From: Streptomyces aurantiogriseus
Lineage (GTDB): Bacteria > Actinomycetota > Actinomycetes > Streptomycetales > Streptomycetaceae
Assembly (NCBI RefSeq): GCF_014649375.1
Contig: NZ_BMSX01000005.1
Location: 372,001-436,000, forward strand
Length of the DNA: 64,000 bases
Direction of reading: 5' to 3'
Both the position numbers and the translations under genes were made by a program. The notes below the pieces were generated by a model, which was not told the DNA's origin, did no database searches, and saw nothing but the letters and a program-made list of their open reading frames with translations. Shown piece after piece: positions 50,713-59,880 of this stretch (its first letter is position 1; each line of letters starts with the position of its first letter).

Positions 50713-52811
50713 CGGCCCGTGTCGTCGGCGCTCCCGCCGAGCGCCGGGAAGGCCGGGAGAAGGTCACCGGCACCGCCCGCTACGCCGCCGAACTCCCCTC
50801 CCTGGGGCGGCTGTTCGCCCGTCCCGTACCGGCGGCGGTGGCGCGCGGCCGGGTGACGGGCGTCGACGTCTCGGACGCGCTGGCGCTGCCCGGTGTCGTC
50901 ACCGTCCTCACCCACGAGAACGCGCCGCGGCTCGCCGAGCCGGACGACCCCACCCTCGCCGTGCTCCAAGGCCCCGAGGTTCCGCACCGTGGCTGGTTCG
51001 TCGCGCTGGTGGTGGCCGACAGCCTGGAGGCGGCCCGGGCCGGCGCCGCCGCCGTACACGTCTCGTACGCCGCCGAGCCCCACGACGTGACGCTGTCCGC
51101 GACGCATCCGGACGCGTACGTCCCCGAGGAGGCCAACGGCGGGTATCCGGCCGTCCGTGAGCACGGTGACCCCGAGGACGCCTTCGCGGACGCGGCGGTC
51201 CGGGTCGACGTCGGCTACCGGGTGCCGCCCCTGCACAACCACCCCATGGAGCCGCACGCCAGCACCGCGCACTGGGACGGGGAACGGCTGACGGTGCACA
51301 CCTCCAGTCAGGGCACCACGGTCGTACGGGCCGTGCTCGCCGGGATGTTCGGGCTGGAGGAGGAGCAGATCTCGGTGGTCGCCGAGCATGTGGGCGGCGG
51401 CTTCGGGTCCAAGGGCACGCCCCGGCCGGACGTGGTCCTCGCGGTGATGGCCACGCGGCACACCGGGCGTCCGGTCACGGTCGCCCTGCCGCGCCGTTTC
51501 CTGCCCGCGGTCGTCGGGCACCGGGCGCCCACCCTGCACCGGCTGCGCCTCGGCGCGGACACCGACGGCCGGCTGACGTCCCTCGCCCACGAGGTCACCA
51601 CGCACACCTCCCGGGTGAAGGAGTTCGTGGAGCAGGCGGCGACACCGGCGCGTGTCATGTACGCCGTCCCGCACAGCCGCACCGTGCACCGCGTGGTGCC
51701 GCTCGACGTGCCCACGCCGTCCTGGATGCGCGCGCCCGGGGAGGCGCCGGGCATGTACGCCCTGGAGTCGGCCGTGGACGAACTCGCCGAGGAACTGGGC
51801 ATGGACCCGGTCGAACTGCGGATCCGCAACGAGCCGGAGACCGAACCCGACACCGGCAGGCCGTTCAGCAGCCGGGGCCTCGTCGCGTGCCTGCGGGAGG
51901 GTGCGCGCCGGTTCGGGTGGGCCGAGCGCGATCCGCGCCCGCGTTCCCGCGCCGAGGGCCCGTTGCTGCTCGGGACGGGCGTCGCCGCCGCCACCTACCC
52001 GGTGCTGGTGTGGCCGTCGACCGCCGCGGCGCACGCCCTGCCCGACGGGACCTTCCTCGTCGAGACCAACGCCACCGACATCGGCACGGGTGCCCGTACG
52101 GTGCTCGCGCAGATCGCGGCCGACGCGCTCGCCGTCCCCCTGGAACGGATCCGCATCCGGGTGGGCAGCACCGACCTGCCGTCGGCGCCGCTGGCGGGCG
52201 GCTCCTCGGGCACGGCTTCCTGGGGCTGGCCGGTCCACGAGGCCTGTACGCGGCTGGCGGACCGCCTGACCGACTTCCCCGGACCGGTGCCGGAACAGGG
52301 CCTGGTCGTCCACGCCGACACATCCGGCACGGCGGACGCCGACAGCCCCTACGCGCGGCACGCGTTCGGGGCGCACTTCGCGGAGGTCGCCGTGGACACC
52401 GTGACCGGAGAGGTCCGGGTGCGGCGGATGCTGGGGGTGTACGCGGCGGGGCGCATCCTCAACTCCCGGACCGCGCGATCCCAGTTCGTCGGCGGCATGA
52501 CCATGGGCCTGGGTATGGCGCTCACCGAGGGCAGCACGATGGACGCCGCCTTCGGTGACTTCACCGAGTCCGACCTGGCGTCCTACCACGTGCCCGCCCA
52601 CGCGGACGTGCCGGACATCGAGGCGCACTGGGTCGAGGAGGACGACCCGCACCTCAATCCGCTGGGCGGCAAGGGAATCGGCGAGATCGGCATCGTGGGC
52701 ACGGCCGCCGCCGTCGGCAACGCGGTCCACCACGCCACCGGCGTCCGCCTCCGCGAACTGCCCCTCACCCCGGACCGGGTGCTGGCGGGGCTGCTGGAGG
52801 CGGGCCGCTGA
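50709..52811 (+). CDS. Molybdenum aldehyde oxidoreductase, molybdopterin subunit (PaoC-like)
   Basis: A 700-residue catalytic subunit. N-terminal a/b hammerhead (about 15-125); the molybdenum domains include HNHPMEPHASTAHW, GGGFGSKG, RAPGEAPGMYALESAVDELA, ETNATDIGTGARTVLAQIA and GGKGIGEIGIVGTAAAVGNA, whose Glu is the catalytic base. Family members oxidise broad aldehydes to acids. Start overlaps the FAD gene (ATGA). Cofactor-insertion chaperone genes are not in the window. Confidence 0.92.
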   Translation: MTARVVGAPAERREGREKVTGTARYAAELPSLGRLFARPVPAAVARGRVTGVDVSDALALPGVVTVLTHENAPRLAEPDDPTLAVLQGPEVPHRGWFVALVVADSLEAARAGAAAVHVSYAAEPHDVTLSATHPDAYVPEEANGGYPAVREHGDPEDAFADAAVRVDVGYRVPPLHNHPMEPHASTAHWDGERLTVHTSSQGTTVVRAVLAGMFGLEEEQISVVAEHVGGGFGSKGTPRPDVVLAVMATRHTGRPVTVALPRRFLPAVVGHRAPTLHRLRLGADTDGRLTSLAHEVTTHTSRVKEFVEQAATPARVMYAVPHSRTVHRVVPLDVPTPSWMRAPGEAPGMYALESAVDELAEELGMDPVELRIRNEPETEPDTGRPFSSRGLVACLREGARRFGWAERDPRPRSRAEGPLLLGTGVAAATYPVLVWPSTAAAHALPDGTFLVETNATDIGTGARTVLAQIAADALAVPLERIRIRVGSTDLPSAPLAGGSSGTASWGWPVHEACTRLADRLTDFPGPVPEQGLVVHADTSGTADADSPYARHAFGAHFAEVAVDTVTGEVRVRRMLGVYAAGRILNSRTARSQFVGGMTMGLGMALTEGSTMDAAFGDFTESDLASYHVPAHADVPDIEAHWVEEDDPHLNPLGGKGIGEIGIVGTAAAVGNAVHHATGVRLRELPLTPDRVLAGLLEAGR

Positions 52812-53040
52812 GCCGAGGGAGTCGCTCCTGCGGCTCCGCACTGCGGCACGCGACGTGACGTTGATCACTGTCCGTGTGAGACGGGCCCTCGGAGGCAGGG
52901 GGCCCGCGGCCGGCGAGCAAGTCCACCCGACCGGTGCGATATTTCCTCTGGAAAGGGGGAATTCGGAAATCGAGAACGGCAATTCGATGACCGGGGGAAC
53001 CACCGGACGCCGCGCGACGGACCGCGCACAGGGAGGGCCC

Positions 53041-53322
53041 GTGGATGCGACCACCACGCTCGTCGTCGTCGCGGTGATGCTGGCGGCGGCGCTGTTCGCC
53101 GTGGCCGCCGTCGTGCTGGTACGGCTGGTCCGGGCCCGGCGTGACCTGCAGCGGGCGGGTCTGCCGACCGGCCCGCGCTGGGTGTTCTGGGGGGCGGTCG
53201 CGTACTTCCTCCTCCCGACCGACGTGCTGCCCGACCCGGTCTACCTCGACGACATCGGTGTCCTGCTTCTCGCCCTGCGCTCCCTGCGCCGCACGCCCGA
53301 CCGCGCCGGGATCGTCAACTAA
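53041..53322 (+). CDS. YkvA/DUF1232 small membrane protein
   Basis: A 93-residue protein with an N-terminal membrane helix (LVVVAVMLAAALFAVAAVVL) and the DUF1232 motif AYFLLPTDVLPDPVYLDDIG, which in the family precedes a LLLAL helix. GTG start behind GGGAGG. Function unknown. Confidence 0.8.
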   Translation: MDATTTLVVVAVMLAAALFAVAAVVLVRLVRARRDLQRAGLPTGPRWVFWGAVAYFLLPTDVLPDPVYLDDIGVLLLALRSLRRTPDRAGIVN

Positions 53323-53556
53323 CCCGCCGGTAACGAGTTTTCGACCCGTCCCGGGCACATCGCCCCTGCTCAGCTCCCTGCGCCGCTCCCCAAACCCGTG
53401 TTGATCACGGAGAGTAAGGAAACCAACCACCCGTTCGATTCGTATAAGTGACTGAAGGTCCGAGTGACGGACAGAAGGTCGCACCAACGCAGCGGGCCCA
53501 AGTGACGTCGCACAGCGGCACCGCTTGATCGACGCAGTACCGACGAGGGAGAGACG

Positions 53557-53748
53557 ATGCAACCGTTTGCGCTCAACTACGCACGCCCTGCGGCGGAGTT
53601 GGAGTTCGCCACTCCGTACGCGTATGACCCAGGACTGCAGTTGAACGTGCTCGGCGACGGCCGGATCGCCGCTCGCGACCACGCGCTGCTGAGAGAACTC
53701 GGGACAACCACCTCGACGGCGGGTTCCAAGACGCACTTCGACGACTGA
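53557..53748 (+). CDS. tgmA: ATP-grasp-modified RiPP precursor (graspetide)
   Basis: A 63-residue precursor. The leader begins MQPFALNYARP and includes TPYAYDPGLQLNVLGDGR, the segment the maturase recognises in this family. The core GTTTSTAGSKTHFDD offers Thr/Ser side chains and a Lys as nucleophiles and two C-terminal Asp residues as acids for ester or amide rings. GAGGGAG before the ATG. The maturase starts 15 bases downstream. Confidence 0.88.
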   Translation: MQPFALNYARPAAELEFATPYAYDPGLQLNVLGDGRIAARDHALLRELGTTTSTAGSKTHFDD

Positions 53749-53763
53749 GCCCGGGCACAACCG

Positions 53764-54750
53764 ATGACCGTGCTCATCCTGACCAGCCAGGAGGACGTCA
53801 CGGCGGACATGGTGGTCGTCCACCTGAACGCCTCCGGCGTCCCCGTCGTGCGGCTCGATCCCGCCGACCTCACCGGCACCGTCGCGCTCTCCGCGGAGTA
53901 CGTGCACGGCGCCTTCCGGGGCCATCTGTCGTCCGCCGGACGGCTGGTGAGCCTCGAATCGCTGCGGTCCGTCTGGGTCCGCCGGCCCGGTACGGCGGCG
54001 GCCCGGGCACCCGAACCGTCCGCGTGGCTCACGGAGGAGGCCTCGCAGGCGCTGTACGGGATGCTCCGCGGCAGCGGGGCGCGCTGGATGAACCATCCGG
54101 ACGCGGCCCGGCGGGCCCGGCACAAGCCCTGGCAGCTGCGGCTGGCCCAGTCCAGCGGGCTGCCCGTGCCCGCCACGCTCATCACGACGTTCCCGCAGGC
54201 GGCGCGGGACTTCGCGGAGCGCTACCCGGACCTGGTGGTCAAGCCGGTGTCCGGGGCGCATCCGCAGGATCCGCCCCGGGCGGTGCCCACCACCCGGGTC
54301 CCGCCGGGCGTCGACTTCGCCGCCGTCGCCTACGGCCCGACCCTGCTGCAACGGCGTGTCGCCAAGCGGGCGGACATCCGGCTGACGGCGGTGGGCGACC
54401 GGCTGCTGGCCGCCCGCAAGGCCACGGCCCCGGACGGGGACCCCGACGTGGTGGACGTGCGTTTCGCGCCGTCCACCGCGCCGTGGCACCCGGTCGACGT
54501 CCCGCCGCGCCTCGCCGAGGCCGTGCGCACCTATCTGCGGGAGGCCGAACTGGCGTACGGTGCCTTCGACTTCGCGGAGGACGCTGACGGGACGTGGTGG
54601 TTCCTGGAGTGCAACCAGTCGGGGCAGTTCGGCTTCGTCGAGGTGGAGACCGGCCAGCCGATCTCCCGCACCATCGCGGAGTGGCTGGCCGGGCCCGGCC
54701 CTCAACACCATTCCCGGCACGCGGACTGCTGCGGTTCGGCGGCTCCCTGA
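53764..54750 (+). CDS. tgmB: ATP-grasp ribosomal peptide maturase
   Basis: A 328-residue ATP-grasp ligase that activates core Asp/Glu side chains as acyl-phosphates and forms macrolactone or lactam links. Seen: VWVRRPG (about 75-82), the ATP-binding lysine strand LVVKPVSGAHPQDP, and the metal-binding end FLECNQSGQFGFVE (Glu-x-Asn). Weak ribosome site, so coupling to the precursor gene is likely. No partner methyltransferase follows; the next gene is convergent. Confidence 0.9.
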   Translation: MTVLILTSQEDVTADMVVVHLNASGVPVVRLDPADLTGTVALSAEYVHGAFRGHLSSAGRLVSLESLRSVWVRRPGTAAARAPEPSAWLTEEASQALYGMLRGSGARWMNHPDAARRARHKPWQLRLAQSSGLPVPATLITTFPQAARDFAERYPDLVVKPVSGAHPQDPPRAVPTTRVPPGVDFAAVAYGPTLLQRRVAKRADIRLTAVGDRLLAARKATAPDGDPDVVDVRFAPSTAPWHPVDVPPRLAEAVRTYLREAELAYGAFDFAEDADGTWWFLECNQSGQFGFVEVETGQPISRTIAEWLAGPGPQHHSRHADCCGSAAP

Positions 54751-54769
54751 GCCGACCCGGGGAGGGCTC

Positions 54770-55066
54770 TCAGACCGCCAGGGACAGTCCGCTCTCCCCG
54801 TCCCTCTCTCCGTCCCTGTTCCTGTCCCTGTCGTTGTCCTGCTTCGGCACCCGAGCCGTCGGCGGCCGCACCGCGGAGGCGAGCAGGGCGTCCGCCGCGG
54901 CGACCGCCTCCCGGACGTCGGAGGTGCCCATCAGGACGCACAGGGTGTACGTGACGTCCTCCAACTCGCGTGCCGTCTGAGGTCTCTCCCTCTCCGCCTG
55001 GGCGATCTTCAGTGACGCATAGCGGGTCAGCAGCGTCCTGACGGCCTTCGGGTCCGGAACGATCAC
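54770..55066 (-). CDS. DUF5133 protein
   Basis: A 98-residue actinomycete protein of the DUF5133 type (PDPKAVRTLLTRYASLKIAQ, ARELEDVTYTLCVLMGT, VREAVAAADALL). In Streptomyces such proteins occur near biosynthetic genes; function unknown. GTG at 55066 chosen behind GAGAGGGG rather than an upstream start. The C-terminus has a peculiar Asp/Arg repeat (DNDRDRNRDGERDGE). Confidence 0.75.
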   Translation of the reverse strand: MIVPDPKAVRTLLTRYASLKIAQAERERPQTARELEDVTYTLCVLMGTSDVREAVAAADALLASAVRPPTARVPKQDNDRDRNRDGERDGESGLSLAV

Positions 55067-55186
55067 GAGCGCCCCTCTCTCCAAGTGTGGTGCGCAGCGT
55101 GTGCCCGAACCCGGGCGGTTCATGCGACCTTGAGGCTCATGTCACCCTCCCAGGGCACGGTTTCAGCCACTCGGCCCTGGGGTCCG

Positions 55187-56956
55187 TCAGGCGGCCTGTC
55201 CGCTGTGCAGGGCCGTGTACGCCCCGCCGCGGTGCAGGAGTTCCTCATGGGTGCCGGTCTCCAGGATGCGGCCCTCCCCCATCACGACGATCCGGTCGGC
55301 ACCGCGCACGGTGGACAGGCGGTGCGCCACGACGAACGTGGTGCGACCGTGCAGCAGGCGGGCGAGGGCCTGCTGGACGAGCGCCTCCGACCGGGTGTCG
55401 AGCGCGGAGGTGGCCTCGTCCAGGATCAGCACCTTGGGGTCCCTGATCAGAGCACGGGCGATGGCCAGCCGCTGCTTCTGCCCGCCCGACAGCCGGGCCC
55501 CGCGCTCACCGACCAGCGTGTCCAGGCCCTGGGGCAACCGGTCGACGAACTCCAGCGCGTTGGCGTCGCGCAGAGCCGCGCGGACCGCCTCCTCGTCGGC
55601 CTCGTCCTCCATGCCGTAGGCGACGTTCTCGCGGACGGTGCCGTCGAAGAGGATCGACTCCTGCGGGACGACCGAAACAAAGCGCCGATAGGTGCGCAGG
55701 TCGAGGGTGTTCATGTCGGTGCCGTCGAGCAGCAGGCGGCCCGAGGTCGGCCGGATGAAGCCGATGACGAGGTTGAGCACGGTGGATTTGCCCGCGCCGG
55801 AGGCTCCCACGAGCGCGACGGTCTCGCCCGGGGCGACGGACAGCGAGAAGTCGCGCACCGCCGGCCGGCCGCTGTCGTACGCGTAACCGACGTGATCGAA
55901 GGTCACCGTGCCGTGCAGCGAGGAGAGTTCGGCCTTGCCCTCGTTGTCCTCCAGCTCGGGCGCCTGGAGCACCTCGCCGACCGAGCGGACCGATTCGAGA
56001 CCCTTGGTGATGACCGGGGCGAGGCCGGTGAGCGTGGTGGTGGAGTTGGTGAGGGTGGTCAGGAAGGCGCTCAGCATGACGACGTCGCCCGGGGTGACGC
56101 CCCAGACGTCGTAGTACGAGATGAGCGCCGCGCCGGCCAGGACGAGCACACCGACCACGTTGAGGACGACCCAGGCGATCGAGCCGAAGCGGCCGTTGAC
56201 GAGGTCGAGGCGCATCCCGGAGGTCAGCAGCCGGTGCAGGGTGCCGTCCATGCGGCGCAGCGCCTTGCCCTCCAGGCCGTGGGCGCGGGTGACCGGGATC
56301 AGGCGGGTCATCTCCGTCACGCGGGAGGAGAGGGTCTCGACCTCGTGACGGAAGTGCTCGTTGTGGGTGCGCAGCCGGGCCCTGAGGCGGGCCACGACGA
56401 ACGCGGCGGCGGGCACCACGACCAGGAAGACGGGCACGAACTCCGGAGTGCGCACGGCGATGATGACCAGGCCACCGGTAAGAACGGTGAGCGCGCCGAG
56501 CCCGTTCTCCGCGGTCTGCTGCACCATCTGCTCCACGGCCTCGACGTCCCGCACCACCTTCGCCTGGAGGACGCCGGCGCTGACCCGTGAGTGGTAGCCG
56601 ATGGACAGTTGCTGCATGCGCGTGCACAGCGCGGAGCGCAGAGTGGTGCCCATACGGCGCACGCTGCCGTACAGGAGGCGGACGTAGAGCACGTGCAGCG
56701 GGTAGTTGACGATCAGGATGAACAGGATGACGCCGGTGCTCGTCCAGAGGCGGCCGATCGGCTGGTGCTGGACGACGGTGTCGATGATGGACGCGGTGAT
56801 CAGCGGCAGCAGCCAGATGGGGCTGTGCTTGACGGTGAAGACGACGGCGGCGCCGGCCAGCCGGTACCGGTCGGCACGGAAGAGGTAGGCGAGCGTGCGG
56901 ATCGGGTGTTCGTCCCGGTAGCGATGGTCGAGCGGTCTGTCGAGCGACGACGCCAT
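55187..56956 (-). CDS. ABC exporter (fused membrane and ATPase domains)
   Basis: A 589-residue half-transporter. Six membrane helices (about 30-310) and an ATPase: Walker A GASGAGKST (about 375-383), Q-loop VPQESILFDGTVRENVAYG, signature LSGGQKQRLAIARAL, Walker B VLILDEATSALD, and H-loop VAHRLSTV. It probably works as a homodimer exporting a hydrophobic or peptide substrate. Its position after the graspetide pair invites a link, but it is on the other strand with its own promoter. Confidence 0.9.
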   Translation of the reverse strand: MASSLDRPLDHRYRDEHPIRTLAYLFRADRYRLAGAAVVFTVKHSPIWLLPLITASIIDTVVQHQPIGRLWTSTGVILFILIVNYPLHVLYVRLLYGSVRRMGTTLRSALCTRMQQLSIGYHSRVSAGVLQAKVVRDVEAVEQMVQQTAENGLGALTVLTGGLVIIAVRTPEFVPVFLVVVPAAAFVVARLRARLRTHNEHFRHEVETLSSRVTEMTRLIPVTRAHGLEGKALRRMDGTLHRLLTSGMRLDLVNGRFGSIAWVVLNVVGVLVLAGAALISYYDVWGVTPGDVVMLSAFLTTLTNSTTTLTGLAPVITKGLESVRSVGEVLQAPELEDNEGKAELSSLHGTVTFDHVGYAYDSGRPAVRDFSLSVAPGETVALVGASGAGKSTVLNLVIGFIRPTSGRLLLDGTDMNTLDLRTYRRFVSVVPQESILFDGTVRENVAYGMEDEADEEAVRAALRDANALEFVDRLPQGLDTLVGERGARLSGGQKQRLAIARALIRDPKVLILDEATSALDTRSEALVQQALARLLHGRTTFVVAHRLSTVRGADRIVVMGEGRILETGTHEELLHRGGAYTALHSGQAA

Positions 56957-57024
56957 CGGCGGTGGTCCTCCCGGATGCCGGTGGTGCAGGGGTGCCGGTT
57001 GAAGGGGGCCCGTACGGAGCGTGC

Positions 57025-57882
57025 TCAGGCGGCGTCCAGCTCCGCCAGTTCCTCGGCCGTCAGGACGAGTTCGGTGGCGGCCGCCGAGTCACGGATCGTC
57101 TCCGGGCGGCTGGCGCCGGGGATGGGGACGACGGCCGGCGACTTGGCGAGCATCCAGGCCAGGCAGACCCGCTGCGGACTCACTCCGTGGGCCTCGGCGA
57201 TCCGGGCGAACGGCGCGTGGACGGAGCCCAGTTCACCGGCCCGGGAGATCCCGCCGAGCGGGCTCCACGGCAGGAACGCGATGCCGAGCTCGTCGCACAG
57301 GCGCAGCTCGGGCTCGCTGGAGCGGAAGGCCGGGGAGAACTGGTTCTGTACGGAGACCAGCCGGCCGCCCAGGATGTCGTTCGCCAGCTCGATCTGCTCG
57401 GGGTTCGCGTTGGAGACGCCGGCCGCGAGGATCTTGCCCTCGTCGAGCAGCTCGCGCACCGCGCCGACGGACTCGGCGTACGGGACGCGCGGGTCGGGGC
57501 GGTGGAACTGGTACAGGCCGATCGCCTCCACGCCGAGCCGCCGCAGCGAGGCCTCGCAGGCCTCCTTGAGGTGCCGGGGGCTGCCGTCGAGGGTCCAGCT
57601 GCCGTCGCCGGGGCGCAGATGGCCGCCCTTGGTGGCGACCAGGACGTCGCCGCCCCGGTCGTGGGTGGCGAGGGCCTTGGCGATCAGGGTCTCGTTGTGG
57701 CCGACCTCGTCGGCGTCCCGGTGGTAGGCGTCCGCGGTGTCGATCAGCGTCACGCCGGTGTCCAGGGCGGCGTGCAGGGTGGCGAGGGAGCGTGCCTCGT
57801 CGGGTCGTCCCTCGATGGACATGGGCATCGCGCCCAGACCGATCGCGCTGACCTCGACGTCACCGATACGGCGGGTGTGCAT
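57025..57882 (-). CDS. Aldo/keto reductase
   Basis: A 285-residue NADPH-dependent oxidoreductase. AKR signature and catalytic residues: DTGVTLIDTADAYHR (Asp and Tyr), ATKGGHLRPGDG (Lys), GLYQFHRPDPRVPYAES (His), VSNANPEQIELA, VQNQFSP, and VPIPGASRPETIRDSAAA for the cofactor phosphate. Substrate unknown. Divergent from the PucR regulator. Confidence 0.9.
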   Translation of the reverse strand: MHTRRIGDVEVSAIGLGAMPMSIEGRPDEARSLATLHAALDTGVTLIDTADAYHRDADEVGHNETLIAKALATHDRGGDVLVATKGGHLRPGDGSWTLDGSPRHLKEACEASLRRLGVEAIGLYQFHRPDPRVPYAESVGAVRELLDEGKILAAGVSNANPEQIELANDILGGRLVSVQNQFSPAFRSSEPELRLCDELGIAFLPWSPLGGISRAGELGSVHAPFARIAEAHGVSPQRVCLAWMLAKSPAVVPIPGASRPETIRDSAAATELVLTAEELAELDAA

Positions 57883-58122
57883 GGCCTTGTGACCTCTTTC
57901 GGCTGTCACGGGGAACCGGTGAAGCCCACTGCGCCGACGGGTGGTTGCGGCACACCGGACGTGTTCCAGCCTGGCTTGGTCGTCGACGGAGGTCCAATGG
58001 AAGAAAGCGAACACATTCAGCAGTGGGGGCGCTGAATCCCGGCAGGAGGTGGTGCGGCCGGACCTATCCTCGTGCCGACCACGCGACACACGTCGCAGCC
58101 GACGGCGGGAGGGGCAGGCCCG

Positions 58123-59760
58123 GTGAACGAGGATCCCCCGGCACCGGACGACCCCCCGGCCGCGACGCTGCGGTCCCTGCTGGCCTTCGAGGACGGCAAC
58201 GCGCTGCGGCTGCTGTGCGCACCCGCCGCAGCGGACGCCGTCGTACGGCGGATCGCCGTCGGCCTGGACGATCTGACGCCCCGCCAGGAAGGCACATTGC
58301 TGCTGGCCGTGGGGGCGGCAGCGGAGGCCGGCACCGTGCGGGAGGCCGCACGGCGCGGCGCGTGCGCCGTGGTCCTGGGCGACGCGGACGCGGCCGGCAC
58401 GGAGCTGGTGGCGGCGGCCCGGGAGACGGGCGTCGCCCTGCTCGTCCGCGCCGAGGGCACCGGCTGGGCGGAGGCGGCCGCCCTGCTCAGGTCGGCCCTG
58501 AGCTACCTGTCCGTCGGTGACTCGGATGCCGCCGACGCGTTGCGCGGTCCCGAGGCGATCCCGTCCCTCGCCGCCCTGGCCGCCCGTGTCGCGGCGTACG
58601 TGAAGGGATCGATCACGATCGAGGACACGCAGTTGCGCGTCCTGGCCCACTCCGCGACCGGCCCGGACGCCGACCCCGTGCGCCGGGCCGTCATCCTCGG
58701 CGGCCGGGTGCCCGACTGGCGGGTCGCGGAGCTGCGCCGCAGTGGCCTCCTGCGCGCGCTGTGGACCTCGCGGGACGTCCTCCACCGGCCCGCCGACGGC
58801 GACACGCCCGAGCGGCTGATCGTCGCCGTCCGCAGCGGGCAGGAGGTCCTCGGTTCGATCTGGGCCGCCGCGGACGGTACCGCCCTGGCCCCGGACGCCG
58901 CCCGCCACCTGCGCACGGCCGCCGGCCTGGCCGCCCCGCTGCTGGTGCGGGAGCGGCTGCGCGAGAGCGGTACGGCGCACCGACGGGAGGCCGCGCTGCG
59001 GGGCCTGCTGCACGGGCTCGGGGACCGCCGCACCCACGCCTGGTCGCTGGGCCTGTCCCCGGACGCGCCCTGCGCGGTCGTCGTGGCCGAGCGGGACGCC
59101 ACCGGGCGGGTGGACGACCGGGCCCTGGACGTCCTCGTGCTGGAGCTCGCGGCCCACCGTCCCGGCACGGGCGTCCTGCGGGACGGCGACCGGCTCACGC
59201 TGCTGCTCACCGGTGACGCCTCGGCCACGGACCACGAGGCCGCCGTCCTGGCCGTCGTCCGGGGCCTCGACGCGGTGGTCTCGTCGCTGCCGGACTGTGC
59301 TCCGGTGTGGCTGGGGATGGGTCCGGTCGTGCCGCCGGAGCGGGCTGCGGAGTCGCACGAGCGGGCCGTGCTGGTCCTCAGGGCGCTGCGGGAAAGGGAG
59401 GCGCGTACCGCGCGGGCCGGGAGAGCCCGGCCCGCGCGGTACGCGGACGCCGCCGGTGCGGGTCCCGCGCTGGAGGTGCTGCGGGTCCTGGACGCGGTGC
59501 GGCCGGTGTGGGAGTCCGGGAGCGGGCCGGTCCACGACCTGATCCGCGCGGACCTCGCCGACGGCGGGGACCTCGTGCGGACCCTTGCCGCGTACCTCGA
59601 CTGCGGAGGCGACGTCCCAGCGGCGGCCCGGCGGCTCGTCGTGCACCCCAACACGCTGCGCTACCGCCTCGGCCGCGTGCGCACCCACCACGCGGTGGAC
59701 CTGGACGACCCCGACACACGGCTGCTGCTGACGCTCGCGGCGCGCCTGACGGCTCCGTGA
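58123..59760 (+). CDS. PucR-family regulator
   Basis: A 545-residue regulator. N-terminal PucR-type ligand domain (about 10-140), a GAF/GGDEF-like middle (about 170-440), and C-terminal PucR HTH (about 490-540): LAAYLDCGGDVPAAARRLVV then HPNTLRYRLGRV. PucR proteins sense small metabolites and usually control a neighbouring gene. The downstream PLP decarboxylase and divergent reductase are candidates. GTG at 58123 behind GGGAGGGG. Confidence 0.88.
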   Translation: MNEDPPAPDDPPAATLRSLLAFEDGNALRLLCAPAAADAVVRRIAVGLDDLTPRQEGTLLLAVGAAAEAGTVREAARRGACAVVLGDADAAGTELVAAARETGVALLVRAEGTGWAEAAALLRSALSYLSVGDSDAADALRGPEAIPSLAALAARVAAYVKGSITIEDTQLRVLAHSATGPDADPVRRAVILGGRVPDWRVAELRRSGLLRALWTSRDVLHRPADGDTPERLIVAVRSGQEVLGSIWAAADGTALAPDAARHLRTAAGLAAPLLVRERLRESGTAHRREAALRGLLHGLGDRRTHAWSLGLSPDAPCAVVVAERDATGRVDDRALDVLVLELAAHRPGTGVLRDGDRLTLLLTGDASATDHEAAVLAVVRGLDAVVSSLPDCAPVWLGMGPVVPPERAAESHERAVLVLRALREREARTARAGRARPARYADAAGAGPALEVLRVLDAVRPVWESGSGPVHDLIRADLADGGDLVRTLAAYLDCGGDVPAAARRLVVHPNTLRYRLGRVRTHHAVDLDDPDTRLLLTLAARLTAP

Positions 59761-59791
59761 CGTTGTGCGCCACGACGAAGGTTCCGGTTGC

Positions 59792-59811
59792 CTTTGTGCG
59801 GGCGCCCAAAG
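59792..59811. promoter_or_regulatory. Imperfect palindrome before the decarboxylase
   Basis: CTTTGTGCGG with GCGCCCAAAG pairs at eight of ten positions. It lies between the PucR gene and the decarboxylase, 70 bases before the latter; a PucR operator is possible. Confidence 0.35.
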
Positions 59812-59880
59812 ACGTACGGCCTCGCAGCGGCGAACCTGGAGGTGACCGCTCGCATCCGGCACACCGAAGGAGACCAGGAC

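Noticed and set aside
53430..53450. GTTCGATTC, which looks like a tRNA T-loop
   Set aside because: No acceptor stem, anticodon arm or CCA context could be built around it.
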